Notes: a model not told the origin generated them from the sequence alone. 64,000 nt of DNA from RGIG3009 sp045630285 (GCA_045630285.1 JAZQSX010000015.1:1-64000); one strand, 5' to 3'. Shown: positions 35,223-44,126, numbered from the stretch's first letter. Numbers and translations are program-made.

Positions 35223-36623
35223 TTAGACGGGGTGCACCTTTTCCTCTTCGTTGAGATGCTGCCCGTCGATATGATATTTCTCATTGCGACGCTTCTCGAA
35301 GAACTTAACGGCGACCTGGCCGAACTGCGCATAGGTCAGCACGTCCTCCTCCTGCTCGTACCATTCCTTCATCTCGTCACGGATCTTATCCAGCTCCGGC
35401 TCGATCTGATCGGCAGGACGGCAGGTGATCGGTTCTTCATCGCCGATAATCTGCTTACGGAATTCCGGATCGATCGCCACAGGAGACGAACCGTATTCAC
35501 CACGCACCAAGCCCTTGAACTCCTTGGTGACCATCTTATAGCGTTCGCCGCCGATGACGTTAAACACTGCCTGCGTGCCGACGATCTGCGAAGAAGGCGT
35601 GACCAGCGGCGGGAAACCGGCATCCTCACGGACGCGCGGCACCTCCAGCAGCACTTCCTCCAGCTGATCCTCACGGCCCGCCTGCTTCAGCTGGCTGACC
35701 AAGTTGGACAGCATACCACCCGGCACCTGATAGATCAGCGCCTTGGTGTCTACTTCCAGCATCTTGGGATTGAGCTGACCGCTAGCGAGATACTTATCAC
35801 GCAACGTATGGAAATACTTACCGACCTCGTTCAGCTTAATAAGATCCAAACCGGTATCGTACTCCGTACCGGCAAGAGCCGCCACCATCGACTCGGTCGC
35901 GGGATGAGACGTACCCATACCCAACGGCGACAAGGCAGTATCGATCACGTCCGCACCGGCTTCGATACCCTTCATCAGCACCATATCGGCGATACCCGCC
36001 GTGAAGTGAGAATGAAGCTGAATCGGAATAGAAACGACGTTCTTGATCTCCTTGACCAGCTCGTAGGTCGTATACGGCACCAACAAGCCGGCCATATCCT
36101 TGATACAAATGGAATCGGCACCTGCCTCTTCCAGCTTCTTGGCGTAGTTCACGTAGTACTCCGTGTCATACACGGGACCGGTGGTGTAGGAAACCGCTAC
36201 CTGCACGTGAGCACCTTTTTCCTTCTTAGCGGCGTTGATAGAGGTTTCCAGGTTGCGAATATCGTTCAATGCGTCGAAAATACGGATCACATCGATACCG
36301 TTCGCAACGGATTTTTCCACAAAATACTGCACGACGTCGTCCGCATAGTGACGATAACCCAGCATATTCTGGCCACGGAACAGCATCTGCAGTTTCGTCT
36401 TCGGCATATGCTGACGCAAAATGCGCAAACGCTCCCACGGATCCTCGCCCAGAAAACGCAGGCAAGAATCAAATGTGGCGCCGCCCCAGCATTCCAGAGA
36501 ATGGAAGCCAATGTCGTCCAGCATCTCCAGCGCAGGCAGCATATCCTCCGTAGTCATACGGGTGGCGATCAGCGACTGGTGCGCATCACGCAAAATTGTT
36601 TCGGTAATCCCGACCTTTGCCAA
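35223..36623 (-). CDS. Biotin-dependent pyruvate/oxaloacetate carboxyltransferase (OadA / transcarboxylase 5S type)
   Basis: A 466-residue TIM-barrel carboxyltransferase. It has TILRDAHQSLIATRM, the metal and substrate region FRGQNMLGYRHYADD, the lysine site ICIKDMAGLLVPY, and LHSHFTAGIADM with the HxH metal ligands. A PYC_OADA C-terminal domain ends without a biotin domain; the biotin carrier is the next gene upstream. Start: TTG 36623, 9 bases after AAAGGA; a TTG further up is less well placed. It could be the oxaloacetate decarboxylase alpha subunit, or the pyruvate subunit of a transcarboxylase. Confidence 0.9.
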   Translation of the reverse strand: MAKVGITETILRDAHQSLIATRMTTEDMLPALEMLDDIGFHSLECWGGATFDSCLRFLGEDPWERLRILRQHMPKTKLQMLFRGQNMLGYRHYADDVVQYFVEKSVANGIDVIRIFDALNDIRNLETSINAAKKEKGAHVQVAVSYTTGPVYDTEYYVNYAKKLEEAGADSICIKDMAGLLVPYTTYELVKEIKNVVSIPIQLHSHFTAGIADMVLMKGIEAGADVIDTALSPLGMGTSHPATESMVAALAGTEYDTGLDLIKLNEVGKYFHTLRDKYLASGQLNPKMLEVDTKALIYQVPGGMLSNLVSQLKQAGREDQLEEVLLEVPRVREDAGFPPLVTPSSQIVGTQAVFNVIGGERYKMVTKEFKGLVRGEYGSSPVAIDPEFRKQIIGDEEPITCRPADQIEPELDKIRDEMKEWYEQEEDVLTYAQFGQVAVKFFEKRRNEKYHIDGQHLNEEEKVHPV

Positions 36624-36650
36624 TCCAATCAGTCCTTTCGTCAACCGCTC

Positions 36651-37073
36651 TTATTGCAGGGAAACCAACGCTTTACCGGAATCCACACTCTCGCCCTTGG
36701 CAACGTGCACACCGGCGACAACGCCATCACGGGGCGCCATAATTTCGTTTTCCATCTTCATGGCTTCCAGAACCACCAGCACATCGCCGGATTTCACCGA
36801 CTGACCGGCGGATACGGCAACACTGACAATGGTACCCGGCATCGGGGCATTGACGACCTCCGCACCGGCGGCGGGAGCAGCAGCGGGAGCGGCAGCAGGT
36901 GCAGCCTCAGCGGCGGGAGCCGGAGCGGCAGCGGGTGCCGGCGCAGCGGCAGGTGCCGGTGCCGGTGCCGGAGCAGCGACAGGAGCCGGAGCGGCAACAG
37001 CAGCAGCGCCGCCGATTTCTTCGACCTGAACATCGTATGCCTTGCCATTAACGGTGATATTAAATCTCTTCAT
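36651..37073 (-). CDS. Biotin carboxyl carrier protein of the decarboxylase/transcarboxylase
   Basis: A 140-residue protein. A short N-terminal domain (MKRFNITVNGKAYDVQVEE) is followed by a long Ala/Pro linker (about 22-70) and a biotinyl domain ending in SLQ. The biotin lysine is in EAMKMENEI. The flexible linker lets the biotin arm swing between the carboxyltransferases coded on either side. The start is ATG 37073 with AAAGG about 10 bases upstream. Confidence 0.93.
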   Translation of the reverse strand: MKRFNITVNGKAYDVQVEEIGGAAAVAAPAPVAAPAPAPAPAAAPAPAAAPAPAAEAAPAAAPAAAPAAGAEVVNAPMPGTIVSVAVSAGQSVKSGDVLVVLEAMKMENEIMAPRDGVVAGVHVAKGESVDSGKALVSLQ

Positions 37074-37126
37074 AACTGAATCAACCTTTCTTTTATGTTT
37101 CAGCAGTGCCCACAAGACACCGGATA

Positions 37127-38395
37127 TTACAGACGAATGTTAGCGTGCTTCTTCGGCAGCTTGCTGACACGCTTGCCGGACAGCATCTCAAAGAATGCGG
37201 AAACCGAAGCACGGGTCTGCTCAGGAGCGATAACGTCGGTCACAGCGCCCTGCTCAGCCGCCAGCTGCACATTGCAGCAGGTGGTACGATACTCCTCTGC
37301 CAGCGCCGCGCGGTCCGCCTTGGGATCCTTCATCTCCGCCAGACGATCCTTCCACAGAATGTGGATCGCCGTTTCCGGCTTCAGCGGCGAAACCGAGGCA
37401 TCCTGCCACGCCAGCACGGCGTCCGCACCGGCCGCCTTGCCTGCCACGGCGATATACACCGGACCATACGCCTTGCCGGTCAGCAGTGTGACCTTGGCGG
37501 TGGTCGCTTCGGTGTACGCCTGGCACACACGGGCAGCGCCCTTCAAGCACTCAAAGCCTTCCGCATCCACCACCGTGAGGATCGGCAGCGAAAAGCCGTC
37601 ACAGAAACGAACGAAGCGAGCAACACGGGCAGCTGCACAGCAGGAAACCTGCTCACCTGCCAGCGTAACGATACCGCAAACCACACCGTTGATGCGTGCT
37701 AACGCAGCGACCTCATCCTTATACAACGGGAACAGCGACTCGGCATCTGCCAGATACGCCGCCACGTCCGCCGCCTCGTTCGGTACAGCCGCCGCAGACT
37801 CCAGCGCTTCATACACCGGAGCAGCCGATAGGTTGTTCGACGGGAGATAGCCAAGCAGTAAGCGAGCCTTCGCCAACGCCTCTGCCGCATCCGCCGCAGC
37901 GACGTCCGCCTTGGCGTTGTCGTCACCGACGTTCAGGTAATAATCGGCATCCGCAGTAGCAATAACCACATCGGCTGCCGCCGCAATCAACGCCGAAGAA
38001 CCGACGCAAGCACCGGTAATCACCGCAATCTGCGGCACGACACCGGACAACTCGTTGGCAGTCGCCATGATCTCTGCAATGGCATCCATCGCATCGATAC
38101 CTTCGCCGAGACGAGCACCGTCGCTGTCGAACACACCGACGATCGGTGCGCCGTTCTGCGCCGCCAGATGATAGATCGTCTTGATCTTGGCGGCGTGCGC
38201 CTTACCCACCGCACCACTGCACACGGTCTTATCCTGTGCAAAAGCGTATACCGGTGCGTCATTCACCAAACCGTAACCGCAAACAACGGGAACCTCGTTC
38301 TCACCGTCACGCATCAGGCGGTCAACCTCAACAAAGCTGCCCGCATCAAAGAATTGTTCCAAGCACTTCCGTGCCTCGGACGCTTGCTTACTCAT
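37127..38395 (-). CDS. Divergent acyl-CoA carboxyltransferase subunit (MmdA / transcarboxylase 12S-like)
   Basis: A 422-residue crotonase-fold carboxyltransferase with both halves present. The N half has AFAQDKTVCSGAVGKAHAAKI and GVFDSDGARLGEGIDAM, and the C half has FCDGFSLPILTVVDAEGF and AVAGKAAGADAVLAW. It is clearly shorter than usual MmdA/12S proteins (about 510), and the usual oxyanion glycine stretches are modified, so its substrate is uncertain. GGAGG lies 8 bases before ATG 38395. It heads the operon with the biotin carrier and OadA-like gene. Confidence 0.8.
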   Translation of the reverse strand: MSKQASEARKCLEQFFDAGSFVEVDRLMRDGENEVPVVCGYGLVNDAPVYAFAQDKTVCSGAVGKAHAAKIKTIYHLAAQNGAPIVGVFDSDGARLGEGIDAMDAIAEIMATANELSGVVPQIAVITGACVGSSALIAAAADVVIATADADYYLNVGDDNAKADVAAADAAEALAKARLLLGYLPSNNLSAAPVYEALESAAAVPNEAADVAAYLADAESLFPLYKDEVAALARINGVVCGIVTLAGEQVSCCAAARVARFVRFCDGFSLPILTVVDAEGFECLKGAARVCQAYTEATTAKVTLLTGKAYGPVYIAVAGKAAGADAVLAWQDASVSPLKPETAIHILWKDRLAEMKDPKADRAALAEEYRTTCCNVQLAAEQGAVTDVIAPEQTRASVSAFFEMLSGKRVSKLPKKHANIRL

Positions 38396-38492
38396 GCTTT
38401 TAACCTCCAAACAGCGTACCCGTCCCTCACAAAATCTCTTGTAGACGGGAAGGAATAAAAAGCCAACCTACGCCATGATAATAGATACTAAT

Positions 38493-38522
38493 ATTATAGC
38501 GCAGAATACACCGAAAAATCAA
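38493..38522 (-). promoter_or_regulatory. Sigma-A type promoter for the carboxyltransferase operon
   Basis: On the minus strand TTGATT, an 18-base spacer and a consensus TATAAT lie about 100 bases before the first gene. Confidence 0.75.
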
Positions 38523-38533
38523 GTACTCTGCGC
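38499..38533. promoter_or_regulatory. Palindromic operator-like site over the promoter
   Basis: GCGCAGAATAC (38499-38509) and GTACTCTGCGC (38523-38533) are inverted copies matching at 10 of 11 positions, 13 bases apart. They cover the spacer and the -35 region. The regulator is unknown; the shape fits a dimeric repressor. Confidence 0.55.
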
Positions 38534-38564
38534 AATAAAAAACGAATTATTTGTCAATTTCTTG

Positions 38565-38930
38565 TTACTTTCCGCCGCCACAGCAAGGACGGTTGAAGAA
38601 ATCGGGAATGAATACTTCCATTGCTGCCCCCTGTGCACGGAACCCCAATCGGTCGAGCAAGGGAAACAGCACCGGATCGGAGCAGGTTGCCGTGATCGCC
38701 AAGCGATTGACACCGGCGTTAAGCACCGCACGGACAAGCCATTCGGCATACTCGTCGTCCGGCGAGCGCAAGCAGATCAGCTCCAAGCAATCACGCTCCA
38801 CCCGATACAGCGCATATCCGGCCTCTTTTTCGGCTACCGTCAGCACCAAAGCCGACAGCGGCAGCTGCCGTCCCTCCTGCTGCGCCAACGCAGCCGTTTT
38901 TTGATCATCGGCAGGCAAAATGCTGAACAT
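38565..38930 (-). CDS. GNAT-like acetyltransferase domain protein
   Basis: A 121-residue protein with a likely truncated or compact GNAT fold. LSALVLTVAEKEAGYALYRVERDCLELICL looks like the central strands, and WLVRAVLNAGVNRLAITATCSDPVLFPLLDRLGFR resembles the C-terminal GNAT pattern. The classical acetyl-CoA loop (Q/RxxGxG/A) is not clear, so activity is doubtful. The end is Cys/Gly-rich (RPCCGGGK). It follows rluB by 1 base. Confidence 0.6.
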   Translation of the reverse strand: MFSILPADDQKTAALAQQEGRQLPLSALVLTVAEKEAGYALYRVERDCLELICLRSPDDEYAEWLVRAVLNAGVNRLAITATCSDPVLFPLLDRLGFRAQGAAMEVFIPDFFNRPCCGGGK

Positions 38931-38931
38931 C

Positions 38932-39720
38932 TTATCCGCGACCCTTCCCCTTTTTGATATACTCAGCGGCGATCTTCTTCTCCACCTTGGAGGCCATCAC
39001 CAGTGTGCGCACCTCACGAGGCTCCAGATGCCGCCATTTTCCCGGTGCCAACATCCCAAGCTTGATGCCGCCGAAGGCCACTCGCTTCAAGCGGATCACA
39101 TCCAGCTTCAACAGTTCACACATACGACGGATCTGGCGATTACGTCCTTCGTAGATCGTGATTTCAAACACCGTTCGTGGCTGAGCGCCCGCCACCGCTT
39201 CTTCCTGCGTCAGCACCACTACTTCGGCAGGCAACGTGCGCCGTCCGTCCAGCATAACGCCCTCCTGGAGCTGACGGATATGCTCCGCATCCATCTCGGA
39301 ACGCACCGTTACACGGTAGCGCTTCGGCACGTGAGCCGTCGGATGCATCATCGCATTGGAAAAATCGCCGTCGTTGGTCAGCAGCAGCAACCCCTCCGAC
39401 TCACGGTCCAATCGACCGACGGGGTACACACGTACCCCCACATCCTGCACCAGATCAGCCACACACTTGCGGCCTTTTTCATCGCTCATCGTCGTCACGT
39501 AGCCACGTGGCTTATGCAGCATCAAATACACCGCATCCTCCGCCGCCGCAATGCGCTTGCCGTGAACCGTAATGAGATCCTTGCGATCATCCACTTTATC
39601 ACCCAGCCGTGCAGGGTGCCCGTTGACCTTCACCACGCCCTGCTCGATGAGTTCTTCCGCTTTGCGGCGGGACGCCACGCCCCGATCCGCCAGCACCTTT
39701 TGCAATCTTACCAAAGCCAT
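38932..39720 (-). CDS. rluB: rRNA pseudouridine synthase RluB/RsuA family
   Basis: A 262-residue enzyme with an N-terminal S4 RNA-binding domain (VRLQKVLADRGVASRRKAEELI) and the catalytic GRLDRESEGLLLLTNDG with its aspartate. The late EGRNRQIRRM motif is typical. The ending is basic (EYIKKGKGRG). It likely modifies 23S rRNA near position 2605. GAGG precedes the ATG; it follows the carboxypeptidase gene in an operon. Confidence 0.92.
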   Translation of the reverse strand: MALVRLQKVLADRGVASRRKAEELIEQGVVKVNGHPARLGDKVDDRKDLITVHGKRIAAAEDAVYLMLHKPRGYVTTMSDEKGRKCVADLVQDVGVRVYPVGRLDRESEGLLLLTNDGDFSNAMMHPTAHVPKRYRVTVRSEMDAEHIRQLQEGVMLDGRRTLPAEVVVLTQEEAVAGAQPRTVFEITIYEGRNRQIRRMCELLKLDVIRLKRVAFGGIKLGMLAPGKWRHLEPREVRTLVMASKVEKKIAAEYIKKGKGRG

Positions 39721-39727
39721 TTGTCAT

Positions 39728-40858
39728 TTACCTCGTCAAAGCGGTTACCAGCCGTGTAAACTGTCGCCGCCACCTCTCTGCAAATCCTATTGCGGGGCGC
39801 TCATATACCGTCTCAGCCGTTACGATCGGCACTTCTGCCACCACACGCTCTGTCGTCCGATAGCGCAGTACACCGATCGGCGTTCCCGCTTCACCTGCCG
39901 CCCAAACAAACGGGGGCAGTTCCCATTCATACCGCAGATCCTCCGCCTCACCGTCCAGCAGCACCACCTGCGGTGCTGCGGCATACACGGAGATCCGTTC
40001 CTTCGTTCCTCCGGCTACTGCCACCGTCGGCAGGACGGGCAACGGCAATGTCACCACGCCCGTCACAGAAAACCCATACTCATACAAGGCAATGTGATCG
40101 TTCCAGTAATCCCCACCGTTCAGCGAAGCCACCACCAACGTCACGCCGTCACGTGTAGCCGCTGACACAAGGCACTTGCCGGACTTCTTGGTATATCCCG
40201 TTTTCAGCCCCACTGCATCCTTGTACAAATGCAGCAGACGGTTGTGGTTACTGATCGTCACCGCACTGCCGTTGATATGCACCGTCGTGCTTTTCAGCGC
40301 ACACAGCTCTGCAAGCAGCGGCACCTCCAGCACCGCAGCGCCCAAAAGGGCCATATCGTGTGCCGTGGAATGGTGATCGCCTTCATCCAAGCCCGACGGT
40401 GTAACGAACACGGTATCCGTCATTCCCAGCTCTGCTGCTTTACGGTTCATCAGCTCCGCAAAACGGTCCAACGAACCGCTGACAAGCAACGCTACCGTAT
40501 TCGCCGCATCATTCCCCGAGGAAAGAAGCAGCCCCGCCAGCAAATCCCGCACCGTCAGCGTATCACCGCCACGCAGTCCCACGGAAGAGCCTTCCACCAG
40601 CACTGCCGCTGCAGGCACCGTGATCACACGCTCCGCCTCCAGATGCTCGACCGCTATCAGTGCCGTCATCAGCTTGGTCGTACTCGCCATAGGGCGTGGC
40701 ACATCGGCGTTTTTGGCATACAGCACCCGTCCGGATTCCGGCTCGTACAGTACAACAGAATGCGAGGAAACCGTCTGCGGCGGCGCCTTGGCACTTGCCG
40801 ACAACGATCCCCCGCACACGATCCATACCGCCAACAGCAGTATCAGTATTCTGCGCAT
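39728..40858 (-). CDS. D-alanyl-D-alanine carboxypeptidase (DacF/DacB type)
   Basis: A 376-residue exported penicillin-binding protein that trims peptidoglycan stem peptides. The signal peptide is MRRILILLLAVWIVCGGSLSASA. Active-site motifs are STTKLM (SxxK), SGN in LLSSGNDAAN and KTG in VGLKTGYTKKSG. A C-terminal PBP5-like beta domain follows, with a basic amphipathic end (RWRRQFTRLVTAL) for membrane association. Its neighbours gerW and scpAB match the dacF-ytfJ-ytfI-scpB-scpA arrangement known in spore formers, so a forespore or cortex role is plausible. Confidence 0.92.
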   Translation of the reverse strand: MRRILILLLAVWIVCGGSLSASAKAPPQTVSSHSVVLYEPESGRVLYAKNADVPRPMASTTKLMTALIAVEHLEAERVITVPAAAVLVEGSSVGLRGGDTLTVRDLLAGLLLSSGNDAANTVALLVSGSLDRFAELMNRKAAELGMTDTVFVTPSGLDEGDHHSTAHDMALLGAAVLEVPLLAELCALKSTTVHINGSAVTISNHNRLLHLYKDAVGLKTGYTKKSGKCLVSAATRDGVTLVVASLNGGDYWNDHIALYEYGFSVTGVVTLPLPVLPTVAVAGGTKERISVYAAAPQVVLLDGEAEDLRYEWELPPFVWAAGEAGTPIGVLRYRTTERVVAEVPIVTAETVYERPAIGFAERWRRQFTRLVTALTR

Positions 40859-40904
40859 ACGCTCCCCCCTATCTCACTAGGAGGGTATGCACGTCCAACG
40901 CAAA

Positions 40905-41288
40905 TTATTTCTCAGACTTCTTATCCTTCCGCTTCGAGAAGAGATCGCCGATCTTGTTCACCACGTCAGGCACCATGCTTACCATCTGATTAAAGGTGTC
41001 GGGCGAAGCCACCAACGGAAGCACGCGCACGTTGCCGTCGGATACGACCAAAAAAGCAATCGGAATGATATTGATGCCGGCACCGCCGCCACCGCCAAAC
41101 AGCTCCTGATTGCCCTTCGAGGGAAGATCCGAACCGCCGCTCGCAAAACCGTAGGTCACACGGGACACGGGAATCAGCGTGGTGCCGTCCTCCAACGTCA
41201 TCGGATCACCGATCACGGTGCTGACATCCACCATTTCACGGATCTTGTCAATGGAAACACCCAACAACCCCTGTACTTTATTTTCCAT
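40905..41288 (-). CDS. gerW: GerW/YtfJ family spore protein
   Basis: A 127-residue protein with the family core IPVSRVTYGFASGGSD, then GGGGGAGINIIPIAFLVVSDGNVRVLP. GerW (YtfJ) is made in the forespore and is needed for germination with some germinants in Bacillus. The basic end is KRKDKKSEK. AAGGAGGAG precedes the ATG; it overlaps the upstream DUF2953 gene by 11 bases. Confidence 0.9.
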   Translation of the reverse strand: MENKVQGLLGVSIDKIREMVDVSTVIGDPMTLEDGTTLIPVSRVTYGFASGGSDLPSKGNQELFGGGGGAGINIIPIAFLVVSDGNVRVLPLVASPDTFNQMVSMVPDVVNKIGDLFSKRKDKKSEK

Positions 41289-41961
41289 GTTTCTGCTCCT
41301 CCTTAATCTTGTCTGATTGATTATCTAACACGGTGCCGAGCCTGAACACCGTCCACAAAGCCGCCCAAACAGCCCGAATCGGAACGACACGCATCCGCAC
41401 ATCCGCCGTGATGCGTCCGTTTTCCGCCAAATAGTCCGGCGTAACCGTCACCTCACGGTGGCGAATACGCAGGGCACACTGCAGTGCCGACAACGCCGGA
41501 TACAGCACGGCGCACACCCGACCGGTGTTGATCGCCGTGGCCGCCGCATCCTCCGAAGCAACGACGATCTCCAAATGCAACCGATCAACGGTGATCGCCT
41601 TAAACACCCGTTTCAACGCACCAAACGCCAGCTTCGTCACCGACTTGATCGTACGAACCAAGGCGGCGACGCCCTCGTTCTTCAGTTGCTTGGACAGATC
41701 GGCCAAAAAGCCGTTTTTTTCTTTTTTGGGTTTCGAACCGTCTTTTGCTTTTTTCTTCTCTTTCTTCGGCTTTTCGGGCTTGTCCGGCTTTTCTTTGGCA
41801 GAATCGTACCAATAGACCGGTATCACACCGAACACCCAAACATGAACCTTTAACGCTTCACGGTACTGTATGCGCACGCATACAGGCAGAATCAAGAGTA
41901 AGATCAGCAATCCGAGCAGTCCTAACAAACTATACCCGATAATTGCCCACACGGTACTCAC
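41278..41961 (-). CDS. DUF2953 (YtfI-like) membrane protein
   Basis: A 227-residue protein with an N-terminal membrane helix (WAIIGYSLLGLLGLLILLLILP), a charged Lys/Pro-rich stretch (about 55-85) and a C-terminal domain of DUF2953 type. This is the ytfI position next to ytfJ/gerW, and a sporulation link is inferred from it. The start is GTG 41961, overlapping the scpB stop by 4 bases. Confidence 0.78.
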   Translation of the reverse strand: MSTVWAIIGYSLLGLLGLLILLLILPVCVRIQYREALKVHVWVFGVIPVYWYDSAKEKPDKPEKPKKEKKKAKDGSKPKKEKNGFLADLSKQLKNEGVAALVRTIKSVTKLAFGALKRVFKAITVDRLHLEIVVASEDAAATAINTGRVCAVLYPALSALQCALRIRHREVTVTPDYLAENGRITADVRMRVVPIRAVWAALWTVFRLGTVLDNQSDKIKEEQKHGK

Positions 41962-42542
41962 TCCTCCGTGGCTTCCTCCGTTTGTTCAATGATTTCTTCC
42001 AGGGTGGTCTCCACCATACGTGCCTCTTCTTCCTTTTGCGGAAGCGGGGGCAGTTCTTGCAGACCCGACACGCCAAAGCACCGCAGGAACACCGGCGTCG
42101 TGCCATACAGCAGCGGACGGCCCGGCAGCTCCAGACGACCCTTTTCATCGATCAGATTTTTCTGCATCAAGCCCTGAATGACCGCCGTACAATCCACACC
42201 ACGCACCTGCTCAATAAACGCCTTGGTTACCGGCTGGTTGTACGCCACGATCGCCAGAACCTCCATTGCCGCCTGCGACAGCGGGGTGTTGCGGCGAATA
42301 TCCAACGAGCGGCGTACCGCATCAGCGTATTCCTTACGGGTGCACAGCTGATACTGGTCGTCCAATTTCACCATATAGATACCGCCGCCACGAGCCAACA
42401 GCTCGCTCATCAGATCAGCGGCAATGCGATGAACCGTTTCCTCGTCCAGCTCCAACACCTCGGCAAGACGTTCGGCGGAAACCGGTTCCCCATTTGCAAA
42501 TAGAATTGCCTCCATAGCGGCACGATATTCTTTAATTTCCAT
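41958..42542 (-). CDS. scpB: Segregation and condensation protein B
   Basis: A 194-residue kleisin-associated winged-helix protein. It has YRAAMEAILFANGEPVSAERLAEVLE, the GGIYMVKLDDQYQLCTRKEYADAV strand and LSQAAMEVLAIVAYNQPVTKAFIEQVRGVD. It binds ScpA to form the SMC condensin. It has an extended acidic tail. GGAGG lies within the end of scpA, and the genes overlap by 11 bases. Confidence 0.94.
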   Translation of the reverse strand: MEIKEYRAAMEAILFANGEPVSAERLAEVLELDEETVHRIAADLMSELLARGGGIYMVKLDDQYQLCTRKEYADAVRRSLDIRRNTPLSQAAMEVLAIVAYNQPVTKAFIEQVRGVDCTAVIQGLMQKNLIDEKGRLELPGRPLLYGTTPVFLRCFGVSGLQELPPLPQKEEEARMVETTLEEIIEQTEEATEE

Positions 42543-43263
42543 CAATTACTTCCTCCTCCGAGGTGGCCTTGAGCAACGTTACCTGCTGTTTTGCCCCTTC
42601 TCCGTCCACACGGATGCGCTTACCCTTGATCAGCTCCAGTACCGCCAGGAAGGTGGCGACCAGCTCTGATTTGGATTGTGCGCCCTCGTACAGCGAATGG
42701 TACGATACCCGCTTGCCGAAACGCAGGCGGCGCAAAACCGATACGATCTTGGACGATACCGACACGATCTTCCGTGCCACAATGTTGTGAAACACCTGTG
42801 GCGGGGGCGGCAGCTTGCGGCGACCCCGCCCTGCGGCAGCGAGATACGCATCCAGCAGCTCCTCCGCACGGTGCACCCGACGGTAGGTATAGTCGGGTTC
42901 GACCTCCATCGGCAAGCGAACGAACAAGTCCCCGCCAATGCACTGCTTTTCCATGCGCTTGGCCGCTTCTCTGCACAGCTGGTATTCGATCAGTTCGCCG
43001 GTCAGCTGCTGCTTCATTTCGTCACCCTCGTCGTGACGGGGAAGTAGCATTGCCGACTTGATCTGTACCAAACGTGCCGCCATGTCCAAAAATTCCGTGG
43101 CGACCTCCATATCCATCTGCTGCATTGCCTGGATCGCTTCCATGTATTGCTCCAGCAGCTCGTGAATGGGAATGTCGTAGATATTCAATTTATTCTTCTG
43201 CACCAAATGCAGAAGCAAGTCAAGCGGACCTTCAAAATCCGCCAGCTTATACGAGATCTCCAT
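42532..43263 (-). CDS. scpA: Segregation and condensation protein A (kleisin)
   Basis: A 243-residue kleisin that bridges SMC heads. MEISYKLADFEGPLDLLLHLVQKNKLNIYDIPI is the family start, with the C-terminal winged helix (VATFLAVLELIKGKRIRV). GAGG sits 9 bases before ATG 43263. It forms an overlapping pair with scpB, under the control of the M50 gene promoter or its own. Confidence 0.94.
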   Translation of the reverse strand: MEISYKLADFEGPLDLLLHLVQKNKLNIYDIPIHELLEQYMEAIQAMQQMDMEVATEFLDMAARLVQIKSAMLLPRHDEGDEMKQQLTGELIEYQLCREAAKRMEKQCIGGDLFVRLPMEVEPDYTYRRVHRAEELLDAYLAAAGRGRRKLPPPPQVFHNIVARKIVSVSSKIVSVLRRLRFGKRVSYHSLYEGAQSKSELVATFLAVLELIKGKRIRVDGEGAKQQVTLLKATSEEEVIDGN

Positions 43264-43290
43264 GAAGCACGTCCTCAAACAATTTTTAAA

Positions 43291-43986
43291 TTAGCGCATC
43301 AGCATAAACACAAGCGAAGGGAAATCCAGACCGGTCAGCGCACACAACGCCGTAGCCAAGCCGTCTGTCAACAGCATCAACGGCTTGTCCAGCACATCGG
43401 TGGCGATCAAGAAAAACAAAGCAATGGTCAGATACTGCCGATATTGCTCCATATAGTACACCCACCGAGAGGGTAAAAACGCACTGAAAATACGGGAACC
43501 GTCCAGCGGCGGGATCGGCAGCAGGTTGAACACAGCAAGGTTCAGGTTGACCGTCGCACAAATAAACAACGCATAGCAGACGTACCAACCGAACCCATAC
43601 GCCACACCGGTCGACAGGATCACCCGAATCAGGAAAAAGGAGATCAGTGCCAACAAAATGTTAGATACCGGACCAGCAAGGGCGGTCAACGCCATATCAC
43701 GCTTGGGACGGGAGAAGTTGCGGGGGTTGACCGGCACGGGCTTGGCGTAGCCGAAGCCGAACAACACCAGCAGCGCCGTACCGATAATGTCCAGATGCCG
43801 CAGCGGATTGAAGGACAGACGGCCGTGCCAACGCGAGGTGTTGTCCCCCAATTTTACCGCCGTATATGCATGTGCCATTTCGTGCACAGGCAGCATAACA
43901 AACAGGATCAGCGCGTAACTCACTACCAGCGAAAAATACCACCATAACGGTTTCCCGCCGCCCTGATTGATGATCGTATATATCAC
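43291..43986 (-). CDS. Site-2 protease family (M50) membrane metalloprotease
   Basis: A 231-residue multi-span protease. The zinc motif is LPVHEMAHAYTAVKLGD (HExxH), followed by GRLSFNPLRHLDIIG and the third ligand motif NLLPIPPLDGSRI. This is the FtsH-independent rhomboid-like S2P group found next to scpAB in clostridia; the substrate is unknown. The start is GTG 43986, 9 bases after AAGGGGG, with a promoter about 50 bases upstream. Confidence 0.9.
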   Translation of the reverse strand: MIYTIINQGGGKPLWWYFSLVVSYALILFVMLPVHEMAHAYTAVKLGDNTSRWHGRLSFNPLRHLDIIGTALLVLFGFGYAKPVPVNPRNFSRPKRDMALTALAGPVSNILLALISFFLIRVILSTGVAYGFGWYVCYALFICATVNLNLAVFNLLPIPPLDGSRIFSAFLPSRWVYYMEQYRQYLTIALFFLIATDVLDKPLMLLTDGLATALCALTGLDFPSLVFMLMR

Positions 43987-44038
43987 GAATGAGAACCCCC
44001 TTGGGCAAACTTATCCATTTTTGGATATTCTTATCTAC

Positions 44039-44067
44039 AGTATAACGCAAACAAACAAAAAATACAA
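44039..44067 (-). promoter_or_regulatory. Promoter for the M50-scpA-scpB operon
   Basis: On the minus strand TTGTAT, a 17-base spacer and TATACT are present. Confidence 0.7.
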
Positions 44068-44126
44068 GAAAAACCAACGTTTGAAACACAATTTTCAAAA
44101 TTTTTTTATAAGTTGCAAAAAAAGCC

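Noticed and set aside
35232..37079. 615-codon open frame opposite the carboxyltransferase and biotin carrier genes
   Set aside because: Antisense shadow of strongly biased codon use, with low-complexity Ser/Gly tail opposite the Ala/Pro linker.
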